The notes below the pieces were generated by a model. The model worked only from the letters and a program-made list of their open reading frames with translations. It was not told where the DNA came from and ran no database searches. Made by a program: the position numbers and the translations under genes. This document shows, piece after piece, positions 35,155 to 44,933 of a DNA stretch of 64,000 nt. Origin of the DNA: Neobacillus drentensis (GTDB taxonomy: Bacteria; Bacillota; Bacilli; Bacillales; Cytobacillaceae); assembly GCF_021560175.1 (NCBI RefSeq), contig NZ_CP091110.1, positions 3,598,501 through 3,662,500 on the forward strand. Direction: 5' to 3'. Within the stretch, counting starts at the first letter, position 1. The number at the start of each line of letters is the position of its first letter.

Positions 35155-36849
35155 TTAAACTCCCTGTTTTATAGAATCATAACTACTATCATGGTAATCA
35201 AACCAGTCAAAGTCAGCCGTATTGTCACTTGTTTTTCCATTGCTGCTTGCAAACATCCCAATATAGGTTCCAACAAACCCTCCAGCAGAATCTGGATTTA
35301 ATATACGACCATCCACCTGATCAAGCAGAAGCTTCATTTCCTCAAAGGTGTCCCCATAAAAGAAGCTATAGTCTTGCCCTCTAGCAGTAATTTTCAAATA
35401 GATTACATCGGAATAAAATGCGTGCTCTGCCAATTTTGTTTCATAATTTTCAAAACTGAATGTTCTTTTGTGATATTCCATTTCCGTTTTAGAAGTACAT
35501 TTGATTAATCGTATGATCTTCTGTCCATCCACAAGGGATGATTCGAACCGATATTGGAAATTATTATTTTGAACCAAAGCAAGACCTGCAGTCTCATAAT
35601 CATTTTGCGGATTAAACTCCATTTTTACAGTTACCCTAAAATTCATATGCTGCTGGCGTCTGCCAATGAAGCTTGGATGATCAATCACATATTCCCTATT
35701 TTCGTCGGAGCTCAAAGACATCGATGGCGGCTTTAGGGCATCAACCAATCCCTGAGGCCTTAACTTTAACCTCAAGAAACCCGGTCTTTCTGTGAGACTG
35801 TAGAATTCTTCCATTGGCGTACGAATCCCGTTCCAAACAAAACCTAACTTTTCATAATCAAAATTATCACGGACTTCAGCCTTGGCTACTGAAAAACTTG
35901 GCAGATTTGGAACCTGCTAAGCGCTCTCTACCCTGCCTGTACCAGGGGTAACAATAGGCCCCCCGTCTTCCCATTCAACCGGTATTAGAAACGTCTCCCT
36001 TCCTAGGTTTTTAAAATAACCTCCATAAGGTCTCGAAGCCAACGCCACCATCCACCACTCCCCATTTTGCGTTTCCACGAGGTCGGCGTGTCCAGGATTG
36101 GAAATGGGGATTTCCTTGCCAAGATGACGATGAGTTAAGATTGGGTTCCCTTCATACCCTTCATACCCTTCATAAGGTCCAAATATATTCTTGCTTCTTG
36201 CGATCGTCACTGCATGGAAATGTTGTGTACCACCTTCTGCAATCAAAAGATAATAATAACCATAGACTTTATACAAGTGAGGACCTTCCGGAGAATGTGC
36301 ATTTTTTAATGCGCCCCGCCAAAGATTATGGCGTTCTCCTACTAGTTTCATAGTTGTTAATTCAAGTTCCTGACCCCAAATTTCCATATTACTAAACTTT
36401 TGTGCATCCTTTGCCATCCAGGCTGCTGTAAAGTAAACCCTGCCATCTTCGTCAAAGAACAAAGAGGGATCGATTCCTGGCGCATTCTCTATCCAATAAG
36501 GATCGGACCATGGGCCAGCTGGATTTTCCGCCGTTACAATGAAATTGCCCCCATTCGTTACATTGGTTGTAATCATATAAAAAGTTCCTTGATGGTAACG
36601 GATGGTTGGCGCATAGATTCCTCCGGAAAGTCCTGCACCATCCAAGTTTAGTTGTGATGGCCTGTCAAGGACATGACCAATCTGTTCCCAGTTCACAAGG
36701 TCTTTGCTGTGAAAAATAGGTACACCTGGGAAGAATCCAAAGGAAGATGTAATCAGGTAATAATCGTCACCTGCTCTACAAATGGATGGGTCAGGGTAGA
36801 ACCCAGGCAGTATTGGGTTTTGAAATGTTTGTTTTTTGATATTGTCCAT
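35155..36849 (-). pseudogene. GH43 beta-xylosidase/arabinofuranosidase with an in-frame stop
   Basis: The start at 36849 follows AGGGAG. The five-bladed GH43 propeller shows catalytic Asp in 'PILPGFYPDPSICRAGDDYYL', 'GGIYAPTIRYHQGTFYMIT', the pKa-modulating Asp in 'PGIDPSLFFDEDGRVYF' and the acid Glu in 'NAHSPEGPHLYKVYGYYYLLIAEGG'. An in-frame TAG at 35917-35919 interrupts it. The frame then continues without shift as 'QVPNLPSFSVAKAEVRDNFDYEKLGFVWNGIRTPMEEFYSL' and the beta-sandwich C2 domain to 35155. Total length would be about 564 residues, normal for two-domain GH43 enzymes. A 9-bp repeat gives YEGYEGYEG at about 36150-36180. Either a fresh nonsense mutation or readthrough. Confidence 0.85.
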
Positions 36850-36971
36850 CCTATTAATCTCCCTGCTTAATATGAATTCCATGGTGAAAATACGATAAGA
36901 ACCAGTCTTAATCAAGTTTGCATGTTAATACTGATTCTTACATGCTAGTTGGATTCTATCTCATGTAATTC

Positions 36972-39410
36972 TTATTTTACCGGTATTTCAACTGAAACAG
37001 CCTCCAGCCCTTCCACACCGACCGTCAAAACAGAAATGCCAGGATCATACCCTGCCCGAACAATCGCGAGCAGTCTGCCCTTAAACGAAGTAAACTCACC
37101 TTTTGTATAGTTTTCTGTCGTTTGCGGTCTGCCTGTTCCAAACCCAGCAAGTGTAGCGTCTCCCTCTACTTGTGCATGGGCTTTAAGCTCAGCGGTTGGC
37201 ACCAGTTGTCCCTCGACATCAATAATTTCAACAACTGCGAAGCAAAGAGACTGCCCGTCTGCTGTTAGTTCAGTCCTTTCCGGACTAATACGTATTCCAG
37301 CAGGCTTGCCAGCGGACCTTACCGTGTCAGTTGAAATTTTCTTACCAGCGGAATAGCTTACCGCTTCTAATGTCCCTGGTTCAAAGGTAAGCTCAAACTT
37401 TGCCGTAAAGCGGTTCTCTTTGCCAGCAGGTTTTTTCCCAAGGCTCCTTCCGTTTAGAAACAGTTCCACTTCTTCTGCGGCTGAGTACACATCAACCTGA
37501 ACAGGTTTTCCTTCAAAGCCTGTCCAGCTCCATGCATTGTCGACTTCTGGCCAGCCCCAACGGCCTAAGATTTCCACCTTGCCGCTATTTTTAGGATCAT
37601 ACGAAGCAATAAATGTTTCATCAGAGCCCCAAACAATCCTGCGGTAAGCTAACTGTGGACGTGGAAAACCACAAAGGTCAAAATCAGCATCATAAGCGAG
37701 ACGCCATGGATATTTGGATAAATGGCTTGTCCTATAGGCAGCCTCAGCTTCGTCAGGAAGAACATATTCCACTTTACCAAGACCGGCTTCCCCCAAGTAA
37801 TCGTAGCTGGTCCAATTGAAATCACCGATTACATGGGAGTACCGCTCCACATCATTCCAGTAGATATCCATTTCGATTGGTTTACTTTCTGTGCCGCAGA
37901 TAACTCTGTTCGGATATTCGTCTAACTCATCGTAATGGTAATTTAGATAATTGAGCCCGACCACATCCAATGGGGCAGCATATGCCTCCGTATATTCACC
38001 CCATACCTTTTTCCCAAAGTCAGAATCTAAGTTGAACAGACCTCCTCCCATTGTTTTAGGTTGTTTCATTAGTTCCATATAAAATTTCACTTGATCTTCG
38101 TCATCTAGTCCGTTAAAGAAAGAGCATAAGGAATTGGTTATGAGACGGGTTGGATCGAGTTCACGGACCCATTCAGCTAATTTAGCAGCCCAAACATAAC
38201 CATTGGATAATCCCCCACGTTCTGGGATTTCGTTGCCAGTCGACCACATAATCACGCTGGGGTTATTGCGGTCACGAAGAATGAATGACTCCATATCGGC
38301 TTTCCAGTCATCTTCAAAGTACTGACTATAATCATGGGTATTCTTCTCCATCGTCCAAACATCAAATGCCTCATTAATAACAAGCAAACCCAAACGGTTG
38401 CATGCATCCAGGAGGTCCCTCGACATTGGATTATGGGCAAAGCGGATGGCATTATAGCCGTTGTCTTTGTGGAGTTTCATCTTTCGGTATTCACTGTCCT
38501 TAAATGACGCAGCTCCGAGGATTCCGTTGTCATGATGTACACAGCCGCCTTTGAGTTTTACTGTGCGTCCATTCAGCATAAAGCCATTCTTTGTGTCCAC
38601 GGAAATGGTTCTGATACCGAATTGTGTGCTGTCACTATCAATAACTGTTTCATTGTCGGTCAAGTCAACCGTGATATTGTAGAGATTTGGGGATTCAATA
38701 TCCCAGAGTTCAGCATTTTCAACAGGAACCATTACCCGACCCACGACCTTTTCGCCTGCAGGAATATGTAATTTGACCTTGCCGACACCCGCTTCTGTCC
38801 CACAGGAATTTTTCTCAATTTTTATATCCACCCACAGATTTGCATTTTCAGCACTATGGTTCTCCACTGTCGTTTCTACAAGGACAAAGGCAGTCCCGTT
38901 TACAATATGCGAAGTGTGGGCGTAAATTCCCCACGGTGCTATATGTATCTGCGGTGCCGAAAGAAGGTCAACATGGCGATAAAGACCTGATCCGGTGTAC
39001 CAGCGCGCATTCGGCTGTGCAGCATTGTTTACTGTTACGGAAAGACGGTTTGGTTTTCCTAGTTTGATATACGGAGTAAGGTCCGCATGAAACGGAGTAT
39101 AACCGTAATGGTGCCGGGCAACGGTATGTCCATTCAATATCACGGTTGTATTCATGTAGGAGCCATCAAATTCGACTATGATCCGTTTATCCGCAAAGTT
39201 TTCGGGAATATCTAGGGTCTTCGTATATGTTCCTATTCCTCCACCATAATAGCCTGTTGATTTTCCGCCAGGAGCGTCATGATAAGTATCTGTCTCTATG
39301 GTAAAGTCATGTGGTAGGTGTACAGTCTTTCCTGCCTGGCTTAATCCAGGTATGGCAGACGGTTTATCATTCACAAACTCCCAAGCTTGATCGATATTTT
39401 GTCTAAGCAT
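36972..39410 (-). CDS. Glycoside hydrolase family 2 protein (beta-galactosidase type)
   Basis: 812 residues, complete. Jelly-roll domain at 1-150 ('VHLPHDFTIETDTYH', 'YYGGGIGTYTKTLDIP'), Ig-like domain to about 265, then TIM barrel with 'GRTVKLKGGCVHHDNGILGAA', acid/base Glu394 in 'VIMWSTGNEIPERGG' and nucleophile Glu508 in 'RVICGTESKPIEMD'. C-terminal Ig-like domains follow (DUF4982 type, 'PVQVDVYSAAEEVELFLNGRSLGK'). Cytoplasmic. First gene of the unit with GH43 and PD40. An AraC-type box and a 16-bp palindrome lie upstream. Likely acts on side chains of plant oligosaccharides. Confidence 0.93.
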   Translation of the reverse strand: MLRQNIDQAWEFVNDKPSAIPGLSQAGKTVHLPHDFTIETDTYHDAPGGKSTGYYGGGIGTYTKTLDIPENFADKRIIVEFDGSYMNTTVILNGHTVARHHYGYTPFHADLTPYIKLGKPNRLSVTVNNAAQPNARWYTGSGLYRHVDLLSAPQIHIAPWGIYAHTSHIVNGTAFVLVETTVENHSAENANLWVDIKIEKNSCGTEAGVGKVKLHIPAGEKVVGRVMVPVENAELWDIESPNLYNITVDLTDNETVIDSDSTQFGIRTISVDTKNGFMLNGRTVKLKGGCVHHDNGILGAASFKDSEYRKMKLHKDNGYNAIRFAHNPMSRDLLDACNRLGLLVINEAFDVWTMEKNTHDYSQYFEDDWKADMESFILRDRNNPSVIMWSTGNEIPERGGLSNGYVWAAKLAEWVRELDPTRLITNSLCSFFNGLDDEDQVKFYMELMKQPKTMGGGLFNLDSDFGKKVWGEYTEAYAAPLDVVGLNYLNYHYDELDEYPNRVICGTESKPIEMDIYWNDVERYSHVIGDFNWTSYDYLGEAGLGKVEYVLPDEAEAAYRTSHLSKYPWRLAYDADFDLCGFPRPQLAYRRIVWGSDETFIASYDPKNSGKVEILGRWGWPEVDNAWSWTGFEGKPVQVDVYSAAEEVELFLNGRSLGKKPAGKENRFTAKFELTFEPGTLEAVSYSAGKKISTDTVRSAGKPAGIRISPERTELTADGQSLCFAVVEIIDVEGQLVPTAELKAHAQVEGDATLAGFGTGRPQTTENYTKGEFTSFKGRLLAIVRAGYDPGISVLTVGVEGLEAVSVEIPVK

Positions 39411-39471
39411 ATTGAAATCTCCTTTATTATGAAATATCTCATAATCATTTTGATAACACTTTTATAAAAAT

Positions 39472-39530
39472 TGTAATGTACATTACATGGATGTGCTCGT
39501 ATTTTCTTGCGTCAAATCGCAATTTCTGGG
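39472..39530 (-). promoter_or_regulatory. GH2 control region: palindrome and AraC-type box
   Basis: A perfect palindrome TGTAATGTACATTACA (39472-39487) lies 60-77 bp before the GH2 start. Just beyond it, the plus strand reads CTCGTATTTTCTTGCG from 39496, with CGTA at 39498 and CGCA at 39518, the 20-bp-spaced box also found at four sites in 49-55 kb. Confidence 0.6.
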
Positions 39531-39662
39531 GATTATTTAATCTTCTCAGTTAATGAATTGCCTCTCTAGAGGTTAATGACTAGTTGATCTCCTATACCTC
39601 CCCCATTCTCTTGTTTGGGTAGTGCAATCATGTTTGATACTGCCTTTTTCAAAGTAAAATTA

Positions 39663-39690
39663 GCCGATGATTGTATTTAAAATCATCGGC
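39663..39690. terminator. Hairpin, possible terminator
   Basis: Perfect 10-bp stem GCCGATGATT / AATCATCGGC, 8-nt loop. Minus-strand tail TAATTTTA is weak. It may end transcripts of the 33-residue peptide gene. Confidence 0.5.
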
Positions 39691-39856
39691 ACAAACAGTT
39701 AAACTAATTCCTGTTCCTTTAATTTACTTGCTTGAGATTGCTCAAACTTAATAATTGAATAATTTGAATAATACATCGACGATGCTTAATATTGGTAATT
39801 AAACCAATATTGACTTCGGACCTAGAAGCCTAACATAAATTTTAATTCCAACACCT

Positions 39857-39958
39857 TTAACTTGTTTTTGTTTGTGCCATTTTGCCTGCAACGAATAAAA
39901 TAAACCCGGCTACAATTGATGCACTGTAAACCGCTACATATAATATCTTGTTTTTCAT
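39857..39958 (-). CDS. 33-residue single-span membrane peptide
   Basis: Minus frame MKNKILYVAVYSASIV-AGFILFVAGKMAQTKTS, 33 residues, with a GGAGG site 9 nt before the ATG. Residues about 5-25 form one hydrophobic helix flanked by Lys residues. The promoter region carries four 11-bp-spaced TGTTWA-type repeats (40060-40098) identical in layout to those before the MMPL and two-component genes. This supports it as a real gene of that regulon. A role as a small partner or modulator of the MMPL transporter or sensor kinase is speculation. Confidence 0.65.
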   Translation of the reverse strand: MKNKILYVAVYSASIVAGFILFVAGKMAQTKTS

Positions 39959-40059
39959 TGAAATTTACCTCCATGATTAATATTGTTTAATAACAGGAAT
40001 TGTTGAGCCATTTGCCTTTATAGTTGAATTCTTTTGATGAACCCATTATCGTTTGAAAA

Positions 40060-40098
40060 TGTTTAGGAGTTGTCAAAGAATTGTTAACAAAATGTTAA
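40060..40098 (-). promoter_or_regulatory. 11-bp direct repeats, site C (micropeptide promoter)
   Basis: Plus-strand hexamers TGTTTA (40060), TGTCAA (40071), TGTTAA (40082) and TGTTAA (40093), spaced exactly 11 bp. On the minus strand these are TWAACA/TTGACA repeats, the kind of tandem site OmpR-family regulators bind. They lie about 100 bp before the peptide start. Confidence 0.7.
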
Positions 40099-40142
40099 TC
40101 CTGAAAAATATTCAAAAGTTCCTATTAATTGTTGTTAAAATC

Positions 40143-40192
40143 AAAAAGGCAGCTTCAAATCCATGTTGATAAAGATTTGAAACCACCTTTTT
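40143..40192 (-). terminator. Terminator after the small membrane protein
   Basis: AAAAAGG...GCTTCAAATC pairs with GATTTGAAACCACCTTTTT around a 12-nt loop; two small bulges. T-tail on the minus strand. Confidence 0.65.
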
Positions 40193-40226
40193 ATTCTAGA
40201 TGAAATCCAAAAAGGATTGCAGCTAA

Positions 40227-40427
40227 TCACACTCCTTGATTGCTTTTAACCGACCGAAAAATACAAATAACACCAATGATAATAACCACTATTCCAACCA
40301 AAACTCCGAAAATACCGTCATAATAGGATGCCCTTTCAATGCCTTTCATAACAAGAAGTGCACTTTGAGTCAGCACAATGGATACTAAAGCATCGCAAAA
40401 GTTGGTTAATTTCATTATTAGTTCCAA
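40227..40427 (-). CDS. Small two-span membrane protein
   Basis: Up to 66 residues with two hydrophobic helices (about 10-27 and 38-57) and a basic tail 'FRSVKSNQGV'. It resembles the C-terminal half of small Bacillus four-helix membrane proteins, so it may be a remnant. The ribosome site is weak; the second Met (residue 5) is a likely alternative start. A terminator directly downstream supports transcription. Function unknown. Confidence 0.45.
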   Translation of the reverse strand: MELIMKLTNFCDALVSIVLTQSALLVMKGIERASYYDGIFGVLVGIVVIIIGVICIFRSVKSNQGV

Positions 40428-40512
40428 GGAATGGTTCTTGCCTTTTAAGGTACCTGAAATATAAAACTTACTGGAAGATTTAGAGACTGCGGTAAGAGAA
40501 TTTAAACAAAAA

Positions 40513-40540
40513 AATCCGCATTTCCAAAGAAATACGGATT
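40513..40540 (-). terminator. Terminator of the MMPL gene
   Basis: AATCCGCATTTC / GAAATACGGATT stem with one mismatch, 4-nt loop, T-run on the minus strand, directly after the MMPL stop at 40559. Confidence 0.75.
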
Positions 40541-40558
40541 GTGATAAATTAACACTGA

Positions 40559-42778
40559 CTATTTTCCAAAAGCTGTTTTTATTTCTTCACTTTCTTTAAT
40601 TTTGGATGTGTTAGCTTTTTGATCAATGTGTTTCATAATGGTTTCTCCTTCAATATCAATATTTGGCAATATTTTATCCAACCAATTTGGCAAATACCAA
40701 GCTGATTTCCCCATCAACATCATAATGGCCGGTACTAACGTCATTCTAACAACAAAGGCATCAATGAAAACTCCGAATGCAAGAGACAAAGCTATTACTT
40801 TAATCGTTGCGTCTGGTGTCATCATAAATCCGATAAATACAGCCATCATAATTAATCCTGCTGCTGTTACAACTTTTCCGCTTCCCTTCAATCCATCTAA
40901 AATAGCTTTACGAGGATTACCTGTATGCACATATACTTCTCTCATTTTACTAACTAAGAAAATTTCATAATCCATTGCTAACCCAAACAATATTCCAATT
41001 AAGTTTACAGGTAAAAAGGCTAATATAGCACTAGGGGCAGGAAAGCCAAAGAGATTAAGGAAATGATTATCTTGTACGACAAACACGACGAAACCAAATG
41101 TCGCCCCCAATGACAATAAAAACCCTAATACTGCTTTTAATGGAATTAATAGAGATCTAAATACTAGAACTAAAATAATATATGCGAGTCCTACAATAAG
41201 AGAGGCAAATACAGGTAAAGCATCGTTTAGTTTTTGTGCAATATCAATATTAACCGCTGTAATACCTGTTACCATCAGTTGAATTTGACAATCTTTTTCT
41301 GTTTTATCAGACATATTCCTAATTTTATTTACCAATTTTTTGGTTTCTGTATCGTTAGGACCTGTTTTAGGTGTTATTTTAATCATATACACCTTTCCAG
41401 ATGGTGCAGGAATGGCTGGGCTTACCGTTTTAACATCAGATAATTGACTTAATTCTTGTTGAATTTTACTTATCTCTTGTGGTGTCTGAGTCGTAGCATC
41501 TTTTATTTTTGCTACTACAATTAAAGATGAATGAATTCCTTCTCCATACCCTTCCGTTAATAAGTCATATGCTTTTCTTTCGGTTGTATCTTTTGACTTT
41601 ATCGTTCCATCAGTAGGAAGTCCAAGATTCATATGAAAGAAAGGAATTGTACAAGATACAAGTAATCCAATTGTAATAATTGATATTACCAATGGACGTT
41701 TTGTAACAAATTGTCCCCATTTATTTGAATTAACTTTTTTAGCATGAGTAGTCTTTTTATTATTTTTTGATGGTTTTATTTTATGACCTAACATTCCTAA
41801 AATAGCAGGCAATAAGATGATTGATACTAAAACGGATGTGAAGATACTTATAGCTGCCGCAATTCCCATCATTGTTAAAAATGGTATTTTTGTAACAGAC
41901 AATCCTAATAAACCAATGATTACAGTTAATCCCGCAAATACAACGGCGCTACCTGCAGTTCCAATGGCAATCGCAATAGATTCTTGCACGGAAGATCCTT
42001 TGCCAAGTTGTTGTTTAAAACGAGTGATGATGAATAAAGCGTAATCGATTCCTACTGCTAGTCCTAACATACCAGCCAAAGAAAGAGAAACTGCTTGGAA
42101 ATCTACAAACTGAGTTCCAATCGCTATAATTAAAATACCAAAAACAAGTCCTAATATAGCAGAAATAATGGGTAGTCCTGCAGCTAAAAAGGATGCAAAA
42201 GTAATCGCCAAAATGACATATGCGATAATAATTCCGACTCCTTCAGTAGCCTGGGAAGCTTCAGAGCCAGAAAAACTTATATCGCCGGTTAACTCCGTTT
42301 GTACTCCAGCATCTCTTGTTTTTTCTATCCTATTTAACAATTTACTTTTAGAAGACTCTTTGAACTTTTTAGCTGTAACTTTATACCTGACTTCCGCATA
42401 ACCAATTTTTTTATTTTCACTTAAATTTTTAAGTTCCATTGGTCCCGATACTGTATCAACGGTTGGATCTTTTTTTATGTCGTTAAGAACTGATGTTATT
42501 TTACTCAGGACCTCTTTTGATTCTATTGTTTCATTTTTAGGTGCTTTGAACACGATTTGAACTGTTGCATTTGATTCTTTGGGTGCATGAAATTCTTTTT
42601 GAATCACTTTTGCTGCCTTGTCTGCTGGTGTATTCGGAATAGAAACATCGTCAACGAAGGATATTCCTTGGTTTGCCACCAGTCCAACTAAAACAATTAG
42701 GATTCCCAAAGTACTAAAGAATACTTTTTTTCTATTTCTTACTGACCAGTTAGCTAATTTATAAAGATATTTTGCCAT
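40559..42778 (-). CDS. MMPL family transporter (RND superfamily)
   Basis: 739 residues. Twin halves, each with a first TM helix, a large outer loop and a bundle of five or six TMs. Proton-relay motifs are visible in both halves: 'LAVGIDYALFIITRFKQQL' (about 240) and 'LFGLAMDYEIFLVSKMREV' (about 605). Such proteins export lipids, siderophores or hydrophobic antimicrobials; B. subtilis YdfJ is a relative also paired with a two-component system. Four 11-bp-spaced repeats in its promoter match those before the neighbouring regulator gene, so I infer induction by that system, perhaps under envelope stress. Confidence 0.92.
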   Translation of the reverse strand: MAKYLYKLANWSVRNRKKVFFSTLGILIVLVGLVANQGISFVDDVSIPNTPADKAAKVIQKEFHAPKESNATVQIVFKAPKNETIESKEVLSKITSVLNDIKKDPTVDTVSGPMELKNLSENKKIGYAEVRYKVTAKKFKESSKSKLLNRIEKTRDAGVQTELTGDISFSGSEASQATEGVGIIIAYVILAITFASFLAAGLPIISAILGLVFGILIIAIGTQFVDFQAVSLSLAGMLGLAVGIDYALFIITRFKQQLGKGSSVQESIAIAIGTAGSAVVFAGLTVIIGLLGLSVTKIPFLTMMGIAAAISIFTSVLVSIILLPAILGMLGHKIKPSKNNKKTTHAKKVNSNKWGQFVTKRPLVISIITIGLLVSCTIPFFHMNLGLPTDGTIKSKDTTERKAYDLLTEGYGEGIHSSLIVVAKIKDATTQTPQEISKIQQELSQLSDVKTVSPAIPAPSGKVYMIKITPKTGPNDTETKKLVNKIRNMSDKTEKDCQIQLMVTGITAVNIDIAQKLNDALPVFASLIVGLAYIILVLVFRSLLIPLKAVLGFLLSLGATFGFVVFVVQDNHFLNLFGFPAPSAILAFLPVNLIGILFGLAMDYEIFLVSKMREVYVHTGNPRKAILDGLKGSGKVVTAAGLIMMAVFIGFMMTPDATIKVIALSLAFGVFIDAFVVRMTLVPAIMMLMGKSAWYLPNWLDKILPNIDIEGETIMKHIDQKANTSKIKESEEIKTAFGK

Positions 42779-42946
42779 TCTTTTATCTCTCCTTTATTCT
42801 CTGTTATTACTTAAAAAAAGCGATATAATATAATTTTTTGCACTTACAGTCTTCTAAATATTATCTTTTTCCTCCTTAATCTCCTACAGAAAAAAACACT
42901 TTAATATCTCCTAATCCCTTTCTGTAGGATGATAATAATTCATAGT

Positions 42947-42985
42947 TGTTTATGAAATGTCAGTAAAATGTTTACGAAATGTTAA
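42947..42985 (-). promoter_or_regulatory. 11-bp direct repeats, site B (MMPL promoter)
   Basis: Plus-strand TGTTTA (42947), TGTCAG (42958), TGTTTA (42969), TGTTAA (42980): four hexamers with an exact 11-bp period, about 170-205 bp before the MMPL start. A minus-strand -10 candidate TATTAT follows. Confidence 0.75.
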
Positions 42986-43042
42986 TTCCAATTTAATTAA
43001 ATTGGTTTAGTTGTTAATTAAATTGCTTTTTCGAATGAACAA

Positions 43043-43073
43043 AAAAAAGCTTTCAAATAAAGAAAGCTTTTTT
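43043..43073 (-). terminator. Terminator of the two-component operon
   Basis: AAAAAAGCTTTC / GAAAGCTTTTTT perfect 12-bp stem, 7-nt loop, just after the kinase stop at 43085. Confidence 0.85.
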
Positions 43074-43084
43074 GGATGATATAT

Positions 43085-44164
43085 CTACTTATTTTTTAAA
43101 AATTTCACTATAAAGATAGTACCAATCCCTGGCGTACTTTTTACTATTACGCTCCCCCCAATTAATTCAATGACTTTCTTTGAAAGAGCAAGCCCGAGGC
43201 CGTTTCCTTCCTGCGAATGAGACGTATCCCCTTGATAAAATTTATCAAAAATGTGCTTAACTGTCTCTTCATTCATGCCACATCCACTGTCCTCTACAAT
43301 GACTGTCACCATATCAGAATCTGATGTCTGCGTCAGTTTGACAGTTCCTCCAGGTTCTGTAAATTTGATTGCATTTGAAAACAAATTGTTCCATACAATT
43401 TCTAGCATACTTTCATCTGCAGAGATGATTGCACGGTCCTCAATGTCTGCCTCAAATGTGATATTTTTCTCCTCCCACAGCTCTTCAAAAGTCAATGCAC
43501 ATTCGCTTAACTGTCTGCATAAATCATAGGATTGAACTGAAGCAAGGATTTCCTGATTTTCCAATTTATTTAGCCTCAAGATATTTGTTACCAACCCAGT
43601 CAGCTTTTGGGATGCACTTATAATAGTATCTGTATATTCTTTTCTCGTCTCGTAGATCAAATTTTCTTTCTGTAATGCCATAGCATAGCTCTGAATAACG
43701 GAAAGAGGTGTTTTGATTTCATGGGAAACACTTGCGATAAAATCACTTTTCATCATTTCCGTACTTCCTAATTCTTCTACCATTTTGTTAAAATCCTCAA
43801 ACATAACATCCACATAATCCTTTTTTCCGTCTTTCCGAAGTGGTGAAAGCTGGACAGAGTAAACACCCTCTGCCACCTTTTTTGCCGCTTCGCTGAGTTT
43901 CCGCATAGGTTTGTCATAGGCATGATAACGCTGTCTTGCAGTTACAAGACAGAATATCAAGGTAACGATCGCCCAGTATCCCATCATACCGAAAACATAC
44001 CCCTCCGGTAATCTTTCCGGGGGGACGTAGGCTCGATAAATCATTGTTTGGCCGGCCGTCAAAACAGACAAGACCAAGTATGTCCATACAAATTGCTTTA
44101 AAGAGTTATGTTTTGTATTAACCCTTATATCTTTCATCTTATTTTTACTTTTTTCTTTACTCAT
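43085..44164 (-). CDS. Sensor histidine kinase
   Basis: 359 residues. Two TM helices (about 25-43 and 58-76) enclose a very short outer loop, as in intramembrane-sensing kinases of cell-envelope stress. A HAMP-like linker runs 83-135, HisKA has His148 in 'DFIASVSHEIKTPLSVI', and the HATPase shows 'EIVWNNLFSNAIKF', 'VEDSGCGM', 'HIFDKFYQGDTS' and 'GNGLGLALSKKVIELIGG'. It overlaps the response regulator gene by 4 bp. The tiny sensor loop means that the signal may come from a partner membrane protein such as the MMPL transporter or the 33-residue peptide (inference). Confidence 0.93.
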   Translation of the reverse strand: MSKEKSKNKMKDIRVNTKHNSLKQFVWTYLVLSVLTAGQTMIYRAYVPPERLPEGYVFGMMGYWAIVTLIFCLVTARQRYHAYDKPMRKLSEAAKKVAEGVYSVQLSPLRKDGKKDYVDVMFEDFNKMVEELGSTEMMKSDFIASVSHEIKTPLSVIQSYAMALQKENLIYETRKEYTDTIISASQKLTGLVTNILRLNKLENQEILASVQSYDLCRQLSECALTFEELWEEKNITFEADIEDRAIISADESMLEIVWNNLFSNAIKFTEPGGTVKLTQTSDSDMVTVIVEDSGCGMNEETVKHIFDKFYQGDTSHSQEGNGLGLALSKKVIELIGGSVIVKSTPGIGTIFIVKFLKNK

Positions 44165-44835
44165 GCCAGCACCGCTTTATACCCAAGACCGTGAACTGTC
44201 ACAATTTTGAAATCGTCGCAACCAGAAAATTTATCCCTAAGCTTTGTGATATATACGTCCACCGCCCTAAGGCTTGTATTGCTTTCCACTCCCCAAAACT
44301 CATCCATTAATTGTGCACGTGAAAAGGTATGCTTTGGATATGATAACAATTTATAAAGGATATTGAATTCTCTTACCGTAACTGGAATTTCCTCATCAGC
44401 AAAAGTTGCTGTCATTTCATCTGCATTCATAACAAGGCTACCTACAGTAAGTTTTCTCTCATTGGCAATATTTGCTCTTCGAAGCAGCGCACCCACTCGC
44501 ATTAACAATTCATCCATATTGATTGGTTTTACCATATAATCATCGATTCCAGCCCGAAACCCTTTTTGTTTTGATTTAATATCATCACGGGCTGTCATAA
44601 ATAAAATGGGTATCGTTTGATTAATATTTCGAACCGTCTCGGCGAACTCAAACCCATCAATTTCTGGCATCATGATATCTGAAATAATTAAATCATATAA
44701 ACAGTTATACATTAGATCATAAGCTTCGCTAGGATTAAAACAACCTGTCGCATGGTAACCATTATCATTTATATAGGTACATACAATCTGATTGAGCTTT
44801 ACGTCATCTTCAACCACCAGTATATTTGCCATCAC
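44161..44835 (-). CDS. OmpR-family response regulator
   Basis: 224 residues. Receiver with 'VVEDD', phospho-acceptor Asp53 in 'DLIISDIMMP' and the Lys of 'DYMVKPINMDELL'. Winged-helix output domain at about 130-224 ('VTVREFNILYKLLSYPKHTFSRAQLMDEFWG', 'RAVDVYITKLRDKF', 'VTVHGLGYKAV'). Its own promoter holds two 11-bp-spaced TGTTAA repeats, and four each lie before the MMPL and peptide genes. I infer autoregulation and control of both. Confidence 0.94.
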   Translation of the reverse strand: MMANILVVEDDVKLNQIVCTYINDNGYHATGCFNPSEAYDLMYNCLYDLIISDIMMPEIDGFEFAETVRNINQTIPILFMTARDDIKSKQKGFRAGIDDYMVKPINMDELLMRVGALLRRANIANERKLTVGSLVMNADEMTATFADEEIPVTVREFNILYKLLSYPKHTFSRAQLMDEFWGVESNTSLRAVDVYITKLRDKFSGCDDFKIVTVHGLGYKAVLA

Positions 44836-44933
44836 ATTTTCACGCCTTTCTATAAACTAACTCTTTTTCATACATGAAAAAAAACACTACAATCTAGTTT
44901 AAATATTTATCGTTTGCCACTATATCATATAAA

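Noticed and set aside
39472..39487. 16-bp palindrome as a terminator
   Set aside because: No T-run and it lies upstream of a start codon; an operator reading fits better.
40227..40427. Small membrane protein as a member of the 11-bp repeat regulon
   Set aside because: No TGTTWA array lies before it; the nearest array belongs to the peptide gene downstream.
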